Source of the DNA: Chalara sp. BL73
Taxonomy: Eukaryota > Ascomycota > Leotiomycetes > Helotiales
Length of the DNA stretch: 64,000 nucleotides
NCBI GenBank assembly: GCA_918026815.1
Contig: CAKJVC010000030.1
Span: 310,001-374,000 of the forward strand
Direction: 5' to 3'
The notes below the pieces were generated by a model that had not been told where the DNA came from, did no database searches, and saw only the letters and a program-made list of their open reading frames with translations. Shown here piece after piece: positions 32,330 through 44,928 of this stretch (the first letter of the stretch is position 1; each line of letters starts with the position of its first letter). The position numbers and the translations under genes are program-made.

Positions 32330-33740
32330 TTTGTTTGTTAATTTGACTATCAATCCTTAAGTTTGTTAGCAGCGAATGACTGAGAAATATGCTTGAGCTT
32401 CTGGAATTCTAAAAGCGCACTATATAATTGCGCAGTTAGTCTTGTGATGCGATGAATGAAAGTATACTCTCGTTAGTTGCAACTCGGTTGAAGATTAAAA
32501 CTGCCGACCCAATTTCCAGTGCCTGACAGAGGATCACAATGTGTTAGAGCCAGATTTGAGACTTTAGGTGCAGTACTTTCGGTGCAATGACATCCCATCT
32601 GACTTTTACGATAAGCTCACTATTTTTATCTAAATAGCCTGTTTATTATCTAACTAGAACTTAGATTTATACGCCAATTAGGCTTGTAGCTTGGCATTTG
32701 GTTGATGTTAATATGCATAGCTTAATTGTAATATCCTTCAATATCGGAACGGAAATTCTGCGTTGCCTTTCCGAATCTATGAATGTATACCAAGTCACAA
32801 TGCCTTTAGCTTATTGGAAAATCAGAGTTTACACGGTTTAACATGAAGCCTTTATCGACTTGTTTATGTTCCCGTATAAATTTAACTTAGCAGTAAATGT
32901 TGTGCTTGAAACGAACTAGAGTGTGTATCCAGGTCCGGTCGATCATGGCTAAAGTATCAGGAATTACTAAAATCGGTATCCCTATTAGACTGCGGTGCCT
33001 CGGCTTGCCGCCCAATAAAATACGTATGATTCTAGCCGATTCAATTATCCAGAACTAATAAGTCGCCCGAGCATGCCAGTGATGCTACCCATCTGCTGCC
33101 AAGTTCCCAGAATTGAGTCATGAATACTACCACAATGGCTATGGGTTCCAAAAACCCGGTCTATGATGCTGAATTTCTGAATTGCTCTGTTTGAAAGTCA
33201 GCTCCGTGTTGGGTAATTGTGGCTCGTATAAACCTTGCGTGCGGCAACTTCGTATCTTTAGTACTTTTAATTTTACTGGTCGGCCCGGGTTGTCCCACTT
33301 CTACAGTACAGTCCCGGCTGTCGTATGATTTTCTAATTTCACTGCAGTCCACCCCGCAATTTCCCAATCCCTCTGCCGTGTCAGGTGCCGGCATATGTAG
33401 TGGGATGAGCTATCTGGCACGCGCGCTCGATATTGCACCTTTTTGGCCCGTTTAGTACAGTGGTAAAGCTTTACAACTACTGTCCCTGATAGTCGGCTGC
33501 ACTCGGCATTTTCATAGTGCTTTACCTACAACATAAAAAGACTTAATGGGTTCAAGAACTGGAATAATTAGTTCCGAAACTTAAATAAGTAAGGCTACCA
33601 ACTCAAGCTAAACTAAAATCTGGAACGGAAAGTGTATCAAGAGGCTAGCTAGCAATTATGATATACAACTAGATGAGTCCCTTCCGGATTTCTTGCTATC
33701 CTCACATTGCCAACCTCATCGCCTTGCAGCCTCAATTAGT

Positions 33741-34820
33741 ATGGTTTCTTCAATCCCCCTCTTTGGAGCCTTTCTCTATAGCTCAACAATGGTACTAGGC
33801 TATCAAGCTTTAGGCAGCCAATGTAAAATTGCCCTCGACTCCAATCTTCCCATCCTAAGAACTAACTTAATTCGCACAAAGGCTGGGGCATCGGCTGGGC
33901 TGGTTCAACTGAATGCGTAGTCGGTGCATGCTGTCAACCATTGAACAGCAGATACTCAGAATGCCGTCCCGGAGCCTGCAACCCCTCAGGAGAAACCACC
34001 CCTCCACTAAGCTCGAGATCCGGGCTAATTCAGCTGGCTGCGGCAAGAACCCAACCTTGACATCTGGAGTTAAATCCATCATCGTCAACGGCAAAACCAG
34101 GCAATACACCATCCGTGTGCCAAACGGGTATGACAGGAACAAGCCCTACAAGCTCATCTTCGCATACCACTGGGTTGGCGGCACGATGAACGACGTTGCA
34201 AGTGGCGGCAGCGACGGCGCCCTGTGGGCCTACTACGGGCAGCAGCGCATGGCGAATGAGGCCGCAATCTTGGTTGCGCCACAGGGGCTCGGGAATGGCT
34301 GGGCCAACTCTAATGGGGAGGACATCGCATTCGTAGACGCGATGCGGCAGTCCATCGAGAGCGAGCTGTGCGTGAATCAGGGCCAGCGCTTCGCCCTCGG
34401 CTTTTCCTATGGTGGCGCCATGAGCTTTTCCATTGCGTGCGCGCGCGCCAAAGATTTCCGCGCCGTAGCTATCATTTCGGGTGGCCAGCTGAGCGGGTGT
34501 AGCGGTGGGAATGATCCAATTGCATATATGGGGATCCACGGAGTCAGCGACGGGACCTTAAATATCGCACAAGGGCGGGGAATGCGTGATCGATTCGTGG
34601 CGAACAATGGGTGTAATAAGATTACGCCTAAAGAGCCGGCTGCTGGGAGCAAAACGCATGTCAAAACTGAGTACACGGGGTGTAAGGCTGGGTATCCAGT
34701 TACCTGGATTGCGTTTGATGGTGGCCATGCTCCTGCCCCCTGTTGACGGGGGGAAATGACAGTGGTGCAAGGTCGTACACGCCCGGGGAAATGTGGAACT
34801 TCTTTTCCCAGTTTAACTAG
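33741..34820 (+). pseudogene. CBM1-feruloyl esterase (CE1), copy B
   Basis: Duplicate of 24677-25755, complete in length. A C5 run in the linker is C4 (33999-34002), shifting the frame; near the end C4 is C5 and G5 is G6 (34735-34753), giving a stop before the last 20 residues. The linker change is also in copy C. Confidence 0.88.
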
Positions 34821-35320
34821 TGAAGATAGGAAACCGTCTGGGTTGAGAAAGTCCGAATGACAGGGTTGCAGTTTTATATCGTGGTGGAAAGCTCTGTTGC
34901 CTTGTATTTATTTACTCAAAACAACTGCAAAGAGATATACACAAAATTATTTCAGTTCTTGACCAGGTCGTCGGGTATTTGCCTGGATACATAACCAACT
35001 ATAAGCACTAAAATCACCAATTTTACGCCACCCATAGAAAACCGTTTTTGTTCTTGCACCATTTCTTCTCGTGGTCCGCCGAACTCTAGTTGGCAGGGAT
35101 GCAGTAGGTGACGTTAGAGTGACCATGTTAACCCTATCTTCATAATGGGGATCCCCTGTGCTCATCCTCATAATGATCATCATACATGCAGCAGTATTCT
35201 TCGAAAGGCAATAAGGACTGTGAATAGATATAAATTCCATAACATTCCCTAAGTTTTCTGAGTTTGCACAAGTAATTAGCACCGGCTTCACCAAACAGCG
35301 CTACTGCACTCGCGAATTCA

Positions 35321-36449
35321 TTATAGCGAGCCCATGGCAGCCGTGTAGGCTGCCTTAGGTTGATAGTTTGCATCATATAGTAACGGGTTATCCCCCCTTC
35401 TCCAGCTATCCTTATCACTGACGCCCCATACCGTGATACCGACGCACTTCGGAACATCGAGACACGCCTTAGCAACAGTCACATAGTCTGCGGCGGCAGC
35501 ATTCTTGATGTCTAGTTCGGTCAGCGCGACTTCCTTGGCCGAGGCCGCAGCTAGGGCCTTGAGCGCCGCAGGCACACCAGACGCAGCTCCAAAACCAGAA
35601 GCGGACAAATGACCCTGACTACCAATCCCATCGATGGGGATACCTGCAGCGATCCATTTGTTGACATGTGCAACCATGCCGGTGGTCAGCTTCGCATATG
35701 AAGCGACGTCGAGATTGTACTCGTTGATATAAAGCTTGGCATTGGGGTCAGCGGCACGTGCGGCTCTGAAAGCAATACTGACGAAATCCTCCCCTAAGAC
35801 CCGCGAGAAGACCGAATCCCGTAATGACCCATCCTCGTTGAAGATCTCGTTCACAACGTCCCAAGCATAGATTTTACCCTTGTAGCGATTAACCAGTGTG
35901 GTGACATGATTTTTGGATGACGGAAGTAAGCGTTGTCCTATCGTTGATAGCGCTCACCCACCCTGGAAGTTGAGAGTGCCACACTATTGAGTAACAGTCA
36001 GCCATACTCAGTTGCACGTTTCAAAATACGGAGATGTACTTACGGAGAGTGTGACCTCGGATAAGTTTCCCATTAGACGTCGCAAAGTTTGCAAGAGTAT
36101 CAGCGCCCCCAAAAGTGAACTGTCCTCTTGATGCTATGAAAAGTTAAAATAAGTCATTCTTTATAAGTTAGCAACCAGGGCACTTACGTTCTGTAGCGTC
36201 CCATTTGAAGCTATTCTCGGCCGTCAATGCACCAAATTGCGATTTGATGATGTTAGCATTCTGTGTATTTGATAAGGTGCCTGCATCGCCAATCGTTCCG
36301 AAATACTTCTTTCCATGTGTGACGAATTTAGAATTTAGCGTAGCTGACTGTCTCTCATCGAGTGCGTTTGATTTTGTTACGGGGAACGGACTTCCATTGA
36401 CCACTGAAAGTAAGGTGGCAAGTATTGATACGAAGTTGTACAGAAGCAT
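35321..36449 (-). pseudogene. GH10 xylanase, copy B
   Basis: Duplicate with the correct C-terminus (C6 run at about 35394). It has T5 instead of T4 at 35910-35914, which shifts the frame after TLTSVIQ, before the catalytic acid/base. Apart from that single base all exons read through; A and B each supply what the other lacks. Confidence 0.88.
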
Positions 36450-37439
36450 AGTGGCAAATGAGCCTTCGAGTGAGCGCAGAGAAAGGACTAACTTGGGTTC
36501 GAGAACAAAGATGTTTCAGAGAAAATTCGCTATAGTGAGAAAGTACATGGAGTGAGCACAGGTATTTGTTCACGAACTGACGTCGAGTCTTCACCGGATG
36601 ACATGACCTCTTGTGGCATACATGTTAAGCCGTGTCGAATGTAAATGAAAAGAATCTACTGATATGGATGAATATAAGGATGATAGGTGCTAAAAACATA
36701 TTGTTGTGAATTGAAATACCCTAAAAAAATTAATTAAAATAAATAAAAATGCACCAGTGTTCCTTCTCTCTTTTGATCATGAGCTCGTATTCCCCAACAA
36801 TGGCACTTCCTTAGTGGATCTGGGGTAGTCGCCTTTGTATTCACCCCAGGGGTCGTAGCAACACAGAGAACGATGGAGTAAACCCACCTGACCTATGCGT
36901 AATTTAATTGGCTCTATCTAACTGCCGAGGTTGGTTCCGAAAATTGGCACACTGGGTCCTCGCTGGGTCTTCCTAGTGGCGCGCTTGCCCACCCCTTGGC
37001 TAGGGTCCATCTCCATCGTACTAGAGTGCATAATTCTCATGATGCTTACTGCCGCTCCAAATCGTCTCTTTTCTCGCTCATGTACCCCGGAACGAGTGGA
37101 TCCAGCTCCTCCTTACGTACATTAAGGTTACCCTGAAAGTTCGGGCCGAAGTGGGATTTGTTTTATCTTTTTTTTTTATAGATTTCTGGCAAAAACCTGA
37201 ATTCTGAATTCTCCACGTATCGCGAACTATCATTAACTAAGAACATTCAGGATGAACTCGAGGCTTTTCGACCGGAGATTAAAACATATGGTAAATCGGA
37301 GGGTTGCCTCTAGTTCAAGTTTGCCGGGAGTCATGCTCGAGAATTATATATATCCGACATTTCTTAGCTGAGCATGTCACTCCCCACCGCCTTTCTCTGG
37401 ATCCACCTGACAGCTTCTAAGGCTAAAACCGTTCTCACT

Positions 37440-38453
37440 ATGAGGTTTGCAGACATCAACCATAGCATTCTCGCACTGCTCGCGCCGGCCACGATCGTGG
37501 TAGCACAGTCATGCAGTCTTCCGTCCTCATACCGCTGGACATCAACTGGTGTACTGGCTGAGCCAAAGTCAGGATGGGCGTCACTCAAGGACTTTACTAG
37601 CACTATGTATCAGGGCAAACATCTTGTGTACGCTTCCAATAACATCAATGGAAACTATGGCTCAATGAATTTCGGTCTCTTCTCTGATTGGTCTCAAATG
37701 GGTTCCTCTAGCCAGAACTCTATGAATCAAGGCACCGTGGCGCCCACCATCTTTTATTTTAAGCCAAAGAGCATTTGGGTGCTTGCATATCAATGGGGTG
37801 CAACTGCATTCTCGTACAAAACTTCGACTGATCCTACCAACGCAAACGGGTGGTCATCCGCACAGCCACTGTTTAGCGGAAGCATATCCGGCTCTGGCAC
37901 AGGTCCTATTGACCAGACTTTAATCGGCGACGATACAACCATGTATCTTTTTTTCGCCGGTGATAATGGCAAGATCTACCGAGCTAGCATGCCTATTGGA
38001 AACTTTCCTGGCAATTTTGGCAGCTCTTACCAAACAATTATGAGCGATACGCAAGCCAACTTGTTCGAAGCAGTCCAGGTCTACACGGTCAAAGGAGCTA
38101 CTGGAAATTCTAAATACCTCATGATTGTCGAAGCTATGGGAGCACAAGGTCGTTATTTCCGTTCTTTCACAGCTAGCAGTTTAAGCGGATCATGGACTCC
38201 ACAGGCTGCTACTGAAAGCAAGCCTTTCGCCGGCAAGGCCAACAGTGGTGCAACATGGACTAACGATATTAGCCATGGTGATATCGTTCGTCTTGATCCC
38301 GATCAAACTATGACCATCGACCCTTGCAACCTGCAGCTACTTTACCAGGGACGCAACCCTAGCTCTGGCGGCAACTATAACCTGTTACCATATAGGCCTG
38401 GCATCCTGACGCTACAGAATCCTGTCAGAAGCGATGCTGGTAGCCTCCCTTAG
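37440..38453 (+). CDS. GH62 alpha-L-arabinofuranosidase, copy B, intact
   Basis: Removes arabinose from arabinoxylan. Single-exon 337-aa secreted enzyme. The start [23 protein letters not shown] was chosen because a signal peptide follows; an upstream in-frame ATG at 37374 adds 22 residues. The mature part begins [15 protein letters not shown] and carries GH62 blocks: WASLKDFT with the putative catalytic-base Asp, [36 protein letters not shown] with a conserved Asp, LFEAVQVY with the putative acid Glu, and YRPGILTL at the end. No CBM. The only complete GH62 frame in the window; with CE1 of copy A it is one of two intact cluster genes. Confidence 0.93.
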   Translation: MRFADINHSILALLAPATIVVAQSCSLPSSYRWTSTGVLAEPKSGWASLKDFTSTMYQGKHLVYASNNINGNYGSMNFGLFSDWSQMGSSSQNSMNQGTVAPTIFYFKPKSIWVLAYQWGATAFSYKTSTDPTNANGWSSAQPLFSGSISGSGTGPIDQTLIGDDTTMYLFFAGDNGKIYRASMPIGNFPGNFGSSYQTIMSDTQANLFEAVQVYTVKGATGNSKYLMIVEAMGAQGRYFRSFTASSLSGSWTPQAATESKPFAGKANSGATWTNDISHGDIVRLDPDQTMTIDPCNLQLLYQGRNPSSGGNYNLLPYRPGILTLQNPVRSDAGSLP

Positions 38454-38951
38454 CAACTGATTGCGCAACTGCACTCTATTGACGGTGTGGCGGAAGTGGC
38501 TTCACAGGCTGCATAGTCTGTGAGTCGGGCTTGACATGTACTGTTTCAAACGAGTGGCCCTCACAGTGGCTTTAGACGGATGATGCTAAACCATTAACAA
38601 ATTTGTTTCGTGTATATGTTTTCTGTACATTAGAGCAGGGGTGGTTATTTACACAAACTACTTTCAGTCTAGAGATATACAGATGAAGGTTTGTTGGTAT
38701 GTCACTTGAATCTAAACTCTGTACAGCTAGTGATAAATACGTGCATTGGCCTTCTACTCACATCGGTTTCACTTTTTCCAACTTGTCTAAACAGGCCGTT
38801 ATTCTCTGCAAGATATAAAATTCTAATCTAGGCATACGAAAGCCTTTGTTTCTCTTTACCCTTTTGCTTTTGTCTCTTGCATTTTGATGACGAGATTCCG
38901 CATTCTTAATAGGTGACCGAAAGCAAGACGAACAGAATACATACTCAACTA
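38454..38951. other. GH62 3' flank (C equivalent 46932-47429)
   Basis: No gene recognised. Confidence 0.4.
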
Positions 38952-39105
38952 CAGTCAAATCCGGTTATATCGAAACTTGTTATATCAGAAACCTCTGTAT
39001 CGGAATGAACCTTGGATCCGCCGAGCTTTAGGTAGCTATAATGGACCTCGTTATATCGGAAGGTTGGTTTGGCACCGAGCGTTCCGATATAACCAGGTTT
39101 GACTG
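38952..39105. mobile_element. MITE 1 of the CAGTCAAA family, copy B
   Basis: 154 bp. Starts cagtcaaatccggttatatcg, ends with the inverted cgatataaccaggtttgactg form, TA on both sides (38950-38951, 39106-39107). Tips and TA duplication fit non-autonomous pogo/Tigger-like elements. Confidence 0.8.
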
Positions 39106-39177
39106 TAGTCATATATGAGGCTTGGATAATTGTGCTAGAATAGCAGTGTAATTAGAGACAGGTTTCCATATGCGCTA

Positions 39178-39349
39178 CAGTCAAACCCGGTTATATCGGA
39201 ACGCTCGGTTTCAGAGTAGCTTCCGATATAAGAAGGTTTCCGATGTATCCAAGTTTTATATACCCAGCTAATAATCAATTGTTCCAGGCATCCTTCCCAT
39301 AAAAAGAGGTTTCCAATATAAGGAGTTCCGATATAACTAGGTTTGACTG
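39178..39349. mobile_element. MITE 2 of the CAGTCAAA family, copy B
   Basis: 172 bp with tips cagtcaaacccggttatatcg / gatataactaggtttgactg and TA flanks. Inner sub-repeats of the form AGGTTTCCRATATAAGGAGTTCC. Confidence 0.8.
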
Positions 39350-39351
39350 TA

Positions 39352-40436
39352 CTTCCTTTCGAAATATGCGCCGTCCGCTCCACGGCAAATACCATGACGA
39401 ACCTGTGAGTCTCTGAAGAAACTTGTATATATATAACTTAACCTCATGACAAATCTTACCTTCACTACAGCTGTCATCTTTGGATCTATAACATATATTT
39501 GACATCCCTCCACTACTGAACGACCGCGCTCGTTGCTGTTGTATCGCATGAAGTTATCCAACATTTACACAATAATAAGTTGAGGCAATTTACCTAACCT
39601 TACAGACTCAAAATAGAAAAGCTCAAGGACGTAGAATTCCGTGCCGCACTTTCGATTTAGCATCGTTATATCTCTCAAATATGTATATTGTGTTGAAATT
39701 GAGTGCCCATGTAACATTTCTAATCTTTTCGATCTGATATTGAGCGTAAATTACTTCACTGCTCTTAGCGCTTGTTTCAAGGTGAGTTTGTAGTAGAGCA
39801 TCACACTTGGAGATTGACATAGCATTCATGATACCTTGAGCCATATACAAGAAATATGACTGGTCAATTCAAGGTTTAATTCTAGGTAAGATTGCACTTT
39901 AGGTAGGGCTTACGCAACCTTAACTAAGAACGCGCTATAATCGCGAAAAATTAGAATCCGATATCCATATTTTCTGACATTTGTGGCTTGCACGTATTAG
40001 TTAATAAGTTTTCTTATTTCTTGATTTGAGGGATTGTATCAACGCGATGATATCTCAGATGATTGTCGCAGGACCACATGACAGGATGACTATGTAAGAT
40101 TAACCTTTGGCTTGTAACTCTTGTTCCGCTGCCCGGCTGCACTTTGCCTGTATAATAGAGTTGGCATTGGTTGTTCCCCTACACCCTAGAGTAAGTTAAC
40201 AGATGAAAAAAACAAGTCCACCGTTTTGTGCTGAAACCTGAAACCTGAATTCTCCACACACATATTGTATGGCATTGCCATATTGAAATGATAATGCTAA
40301 ATGTGACACCACCTCCAAGTGATTGAGATTTCTATGATACTTACTTGAAACAAAATCAAGTAATAAAAAAGCTGTCCGATATATCTTACACTGCAATTCT
40401 GAATGGCTCCATCTGCTGAGAACTGAATTGTATATA
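39352..40436. other. unassigned region (C equivalent 47829-48913)
   Basis: Two minus-strand frames (39850 to 39623; 39564 to about 39460) look protein-like. The second could splice from ACAGCTGTAGTGAAG across GTAAGA...CACAG into a frame starting VRHGICRGADG. Both contain KVRHGI. I recognise no family, and the upper frame ends in a stop; weak candidate exons of an unknown gene. Confidence 0.25.
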
Positions 40437-40610
40437 CAGTCCGATCTAGATATTTCGGAACTCTCAGTTCCATGCCTATTCTCCGATATATAGAGGTTTG
40501 CGATGTAAAGAGGTCCGTTACATCCACTTATGGCCTGGCAGATCCAGAGGTTTATTCCAATATATAGAGGTTTCCGATATAAGGAGTTCCGAAATATCCA
40601 GGTCGGACTG
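40437..40610. mobile_element. MITE 3 of the CAGTC family, copy B
   Basis: 174 bp, more diverged tips (cagtccgatctagatatttcg / gaaatatccaggtcggactg), TA flanks. Contains three AGAGGTTT(C/G)CGAT-type sub-repeats. Confidence 0.78.
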
Positions 40611-40879
40611 TAATGAATAAGTTCTCTTCTGGATTCAAAGTTTCCGTTCAACAAAATAATTATCCACAGATTCAAATTTTCGCAACTCTTCTTTTTATCC
40701 ATTTTTTTTTTCATTGCACCCATATTGAAAGGTCATATTCAATAATTTTGATCATTTTGAACAATTACGTTCAACAATTTTTCAAGCTGAATCCTCTACC
40801 ACTTTCACGGCTATTGCAATTGCTATTTTCCCGCACACTGTTTCGGCTCATTACTTCATCCCATATCTCTTCCTACACG

Positions 40880-41474
40880 ATGTGCGATCACAAGAGTTCC
40901 ATTACATTCACCGCTTCACTCAGGGTTTTGGCCCCATTTGGCACCGCAATCCTAAGCAGTAACGATATACGCTGCAATACGGGTGCCCAAGCAAATGCTG
41001 CCACTACCAAGGTCGCAACAATTAAGGCAGGCAAAACGATTGGTTTTGGCACCAACCTCACTAGTAACATCCAGCATCCAGGTCTTATCCAAGTATATAT
41101 GTCTAAAGCCCCATAGAGCATCACTCAGTGCGACGGTAGCAGGGACTAGTTAAAGATTTTCGAGCTTGACACAAACTTTCTTATAACATCTACAGGCGAA
41201 AACTATCTTGTTTGGAACAAGAATCACATTGACATGACTATTCTAAAAGAAATTACTACCTGGCAATACCTTGTCCGACTAGAACATCTTACTCTTCATT
41301 GGCCGCACAGAGATTTATTTCAATTGCGCTCAAATCGAGGCCGAAAGCGACAGTACTATAACGCCGACGGCCAGAGTTAAGATTCCGGGTGTTTACAGCA
41401 CTGATATAGAAGGTCTAAGCCCTAATATAGTATTTCCAGTAGCAAAAGCGGTTACCCTTCACGTTGCAAAATAG
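40880..41474 (+). pseudogene. AA9 lytic polysaccharide monooxygenase relic, copy B
   Basis: Frame pieces spell an AA9 enzyme, which oxidatively cleaves crystalline polysaccharide using copper: SNDIRCNTGAQANAATTKVA and IQHPGLIQVYMSKAP (40955-41115), then after stops DGSRD and FELDTNF, TWQYLVRLEHLTLHW (about 41265-41305), and KIPGVYSTDIEGLSPNIVFP (about 41380-41440). Order and spacing match the family from the S-x-DIRCN segment to the C-terminal KIPG block. The N-terminal copper-ligating His and first block are missing or unrecognisable. At least three in-frame stops or shifts: dead gene. It adds an oxidative enzyme to the ancestral cluster. Confidence 0.8.
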
Positions 41475-42333
41475 TGCAGGCAGTTAACCAAATCTAAGAA
41501 TCATACTCTTGTTTACGATATTAATTAAAAATCAGTTTCAGACCAACGGCGGTAATCATCGTGTAAGTGTCTTCCTCCCTTCCCGTCTCTTACAGCTATG
41601 TTTGCTGTCCCTTGCCGACACAACCATTGACTCTCTACTATCAGGCAACTTGATCGCATCTTGTTTCTTGTCAAAGGTGGGCATTTCAAAATTGCACGCC
41701 TGCAGGCGGCACCATCCTCCGATACAGTCCAAAATGATTTTGACACGGTTGGGGACCGGAAAGCCGACCCGCAACGCTTACTTTCCGTTGATGTTTCACA
41801 CTGAAAGCTATGTGACGGACTTGAATTAGAGATAAATTGACCGCTTTTCAAGCAAGACACACCACAGTTAACCAATCAACGTATCGAGCTGCTGCAAGAG
41901 TGCCGTTTAGATCTTTCTCGTACATAGGTAGTTCTTTGCACGCCTGTAGGAGCGTAAGCCCAAATTTTGCCTACGGAACGGCAGCATCCAGATAATGGGG
42001 AATAAGCTTTGAAAACTGCATCTTGAACTCAATGCGAAGCATAGTAGTGCAGTCGGGTTGCACATCGTGCCATCAGCTCTTTCGACGCACTACTGGCAAA
42101 TTAATAATTGTTATAGGTGCGAATAACCGATGGATCTGCGCGGGAGGAACTATGGCGCGGAATTCTCTCCGGAATAGTACCAGGATGATGTAAGTAGATC
42201 CAAGTAGTGGCCATGCAAATCTGATAGGTCATAAATCATCATACCAAACCATCGGCATGGGATTTGCTAAATTATAGAGGCGTATCACATAAGACAATGC
42301 AACCCTGCTATGTGCCAGCCTATGTAGATAATA
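41475..42333. other. AA9 3' flank (C equivalent 49953-50812)
   Basis: Open frames on both strands at 41509-41875 overlap without a recognisable domain. No gene supported. Confidence 0.35.
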
Positions 42334-43302
42334 ACTCCAATCTTCCCATCCTAAGAACTAACTTAATTCGCACAAAGGCTGGGGCATCGGCTGGGCTGGT
42401 TCAACTGAATGCGTAGTCGGTGCATGCTGTCAACCATTGAACAGCAGATACTCAGAATGCCGTCCCGGAGCCTGCAACCCCTCAGGAGAAACCACCCCTC
42501 CACTAAGCTCGAGATCCGGGCTAATTCAGCTGGCTGCGGCAAGAACCCAACCTTGACATCTGGAGTTAAATCCATCATCGTCAACGGCAAAACCAGGCAA
42601 TACACCATCCGTGTGCCAAACGGGTATGACAGGAACAAGCCCTACAAGCTCATCTTCGCATACCACTGGGTTGGCGGCACGATGAACGACGTTGCAAGTG
42701 GCGGCAGCGACGGCGCCCTGTGGGCCTACTACGGGCAGCAGCGCAGAATGAGGCCGCAATCTTGGTTGCGCCACAGGGGCTCGGGAATGGCTGGGCCAAC
42801 TCTAATGGGGAGGACATCGCATTCGTAGACGCGATGCGGCAGTCCATCGAGAGCGATGTGCGTGAATCAGGGCCAGCGCTTCGCCCTCGGCTTTTCCTAT
42901 GGTGGCGCCATGAGCTTTTCCATTGCGCGCGCGCAAAGATTTCCGCGCCGTAGCTATCATTTCGGGTGGCCAGCTGAGCGGGTGTAGCGGTGGGAATGAT
43001 CCAATTGCATATATGGGGATCCACGGAGTCAGCGACGGGACCTTAAATATCGCACAAGGGCGGGGAATGCGTGATCGATTCGTGGCGAACAATGGGTGTA
43101 ATAAGATTACGCCTAAAGAGCCGGCTGCTGGGAGCAAAACGCATGTCAAAACTGAGTACACGGGGTGTAAGGCTGGGTATCCAGTTACCTGGATTGCGTT
43201 TGATGGTGGCCATGCTCCTGCCCCTGTTGACGGGGAAATGACAGTGGTGCAAGGTCGTACACGCCCGGGGAAATGTGGAACTTCTTTTCCCAGTTTAACT
43301 AG
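42334..43302 (+). pseudogene. feruloyl esterase (CE1), copy C, 5' truncated
   Basis: Begins inside the intron at the duplication breakpoint, so signal peptide and first CBM1 residues are lost. It also has the linker frameshift shared with B, a 4-nt loss after GQQR (about 42745), a 2-nt loss near 42857, lost bases around 42926-42936 and a G-run change near 43231. Non-functional. Confidence 0.9.
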
Positions 43303-43802
43303 TGAAGATAGGAAACCGTCTGGGTTGAGAAAGTCCGAATGACAGGGTTGCAGTTTTATATCGTGGTGGAAAGCTCTGTTGCCTTGTATTTATTTACTCA
43401 AAACAACTGCAAAGAGATATACACAAAATTATTTCAGTTCTTGACCAGGTCGTCGGGTATTTGCCTGGATACATAACCAACTATAAGCACTAAAATCACC
43501 AATTTTACGCCACCCATAGAAAACCGTTTTTGTTCTTGCACCATTTCTTCTCGTGGTCCGCCGAACTCTAGTTGGCAGGGATGCAGTAGGTGACGTTAGA
43601 GTGACCATGTTAACCCTATCTTCATAATGGGGATCCCCTGTGCTCATCCTCATAATGATCATCATACATGCAGCAGTATTCTTCGAAAGGCAATAAGGAC
43701 TGTGAATAGATATAAATTCCATAACATTCCCTAAGTTTTCTGAGTTTGCACAAGTAATTAGCACCGGCTTCACCAAACAGCGCTACTGCACTCGCGAATT
43801 CA

Positions 43803-44928
43803 TTATAGCGAGCCCATGGCAGCCGTGTAGGCTGCCTTAGGTCTGATAGTTTGCATCATATAGTAACGGGTTATCCCCCTTCTCCAGCTATCCTTATCAC
43901 TGACGCCCCATACCGTGATACCGACGCACTTCGGAACATCGAGACACGCCTTAGCAACAGTCACATAGTCTGCGGCGGCAGCATTCTTGATGTCTAGTTC
44001 GGTCAGCGCGACTTCCTTGGCCGAGGCCGCAGCTAGGGCCTTGAGCGCCGCAGGCACACCAGACGCAGCTCCAAAACCAGAAGCGGACAAATGACCCTGA
44101 CTACCAATCCCATCGATGGGGATACCTGCAGCGATCCATTTGTTGACATGTGCAACCATGCCGGTGGTCAGCTTCGCATATGAAGCGACGTCGAGATTGT
44201 ACTCGTTGATATAAAGCTTGGCATTGGGGTCAGCGGCACGTGCGGCTCTGAAAGCAATACTGACGAAATCCTCCCTAAGACCCGCGAGAAGACCGAATCC
44301 CGTAATGACCCATCCTCGTTGAAGATCTCGTTCACAACGTCCCAAGCATAGATTTTACCCTTGTAGCGATTAACCAGTGTGGTGACATGATTTTGGATGA
44401 CGGAAGTAAGCGTTGTCCTATCGTTGATAGCGCTCACCCACCCTGGAAGTTGAGAGTGCCACACTATTGAGTAACAGTCAGCCATACTCAGTTGCACGTT
44501 TCAAAATACGGAGATGTACTTACGGAGAGTGTGACCTCGGATAAGTTTCCCATTAGACGTCGCAAAGTTTGCAAGAGTATCAGCGCCCCCAAAGTGAACT
44601 GTCCTCTTGATGCTATGAAAAGTTAAAATAAGTCATTCTTTATAAGTTAGCAACCAGGGCACTTACGTTCTGTAGCGTCCCATTTGAAGCTATTCTCGGC
44701 CGTCAATGCACCAAATTGCGATTTGATGATGTTAGCATTCTGTGTATTTGATAAGGTGCCTGCATCGCCAATCGTTCCGAAATACTTCTTTCCATGTGTG
44801 ACGAATTTAGAATTTAGCGTAGCTGACTGTCTCTCATCGAGTGCGTTTGATTTTGTTACGGGGAACGGACTTCCATTGACCACTGAAAGTAAGGTGGCAA
44901 GTATTGATACGAAGTTGTACAGAAGCAT
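43803..44928 (-). pseudogene. GH10 xylanase, copy C
   Basis: Duplicate with C4 to C3 near 44272, A4 to A3 in exon 2 near 44592, the C5 lesion shared with A near 43877, and an inserted base near 43842. Exon 1 (44667-44928) and the nucleophile region are unchanged. Confidence 0.88.

Larger units (their letters stand above)
28515..37590. repeat. segmental duplication copy B (unit 1)
   Basis: 9076-bp direct tandem copy of 19444-28514. Differences seen are mainly 1-nt homopolymer indels, plus a few short changes (for example 27864 against 36938). Downstream, copy B continues into the complete GH62 and on to 42333, which is also the template of the second duplication. Confidence 0.95.
33838..42333. 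repeat. segmental duplication unit 2, first copy
   Basis: 8496-bp segment starting actccaatcttccc inside the CE1 intron and ending tatgtagataata. It is repeated immediately downstream as 42334-50812. It contains CE1 from exon 2, GH10, GH62, three MITEs and the AA9 relic. Its left part overlaps unit 1 by about 3.75 kb. Confidence 0.95.

Noticed and set aside
41509..41875. Overlapping frames after AA9 as a gene (plus 106 aa, minus 116 aa)
   Set aside because: Neither has a domain or splice support, and both strands are equally open.
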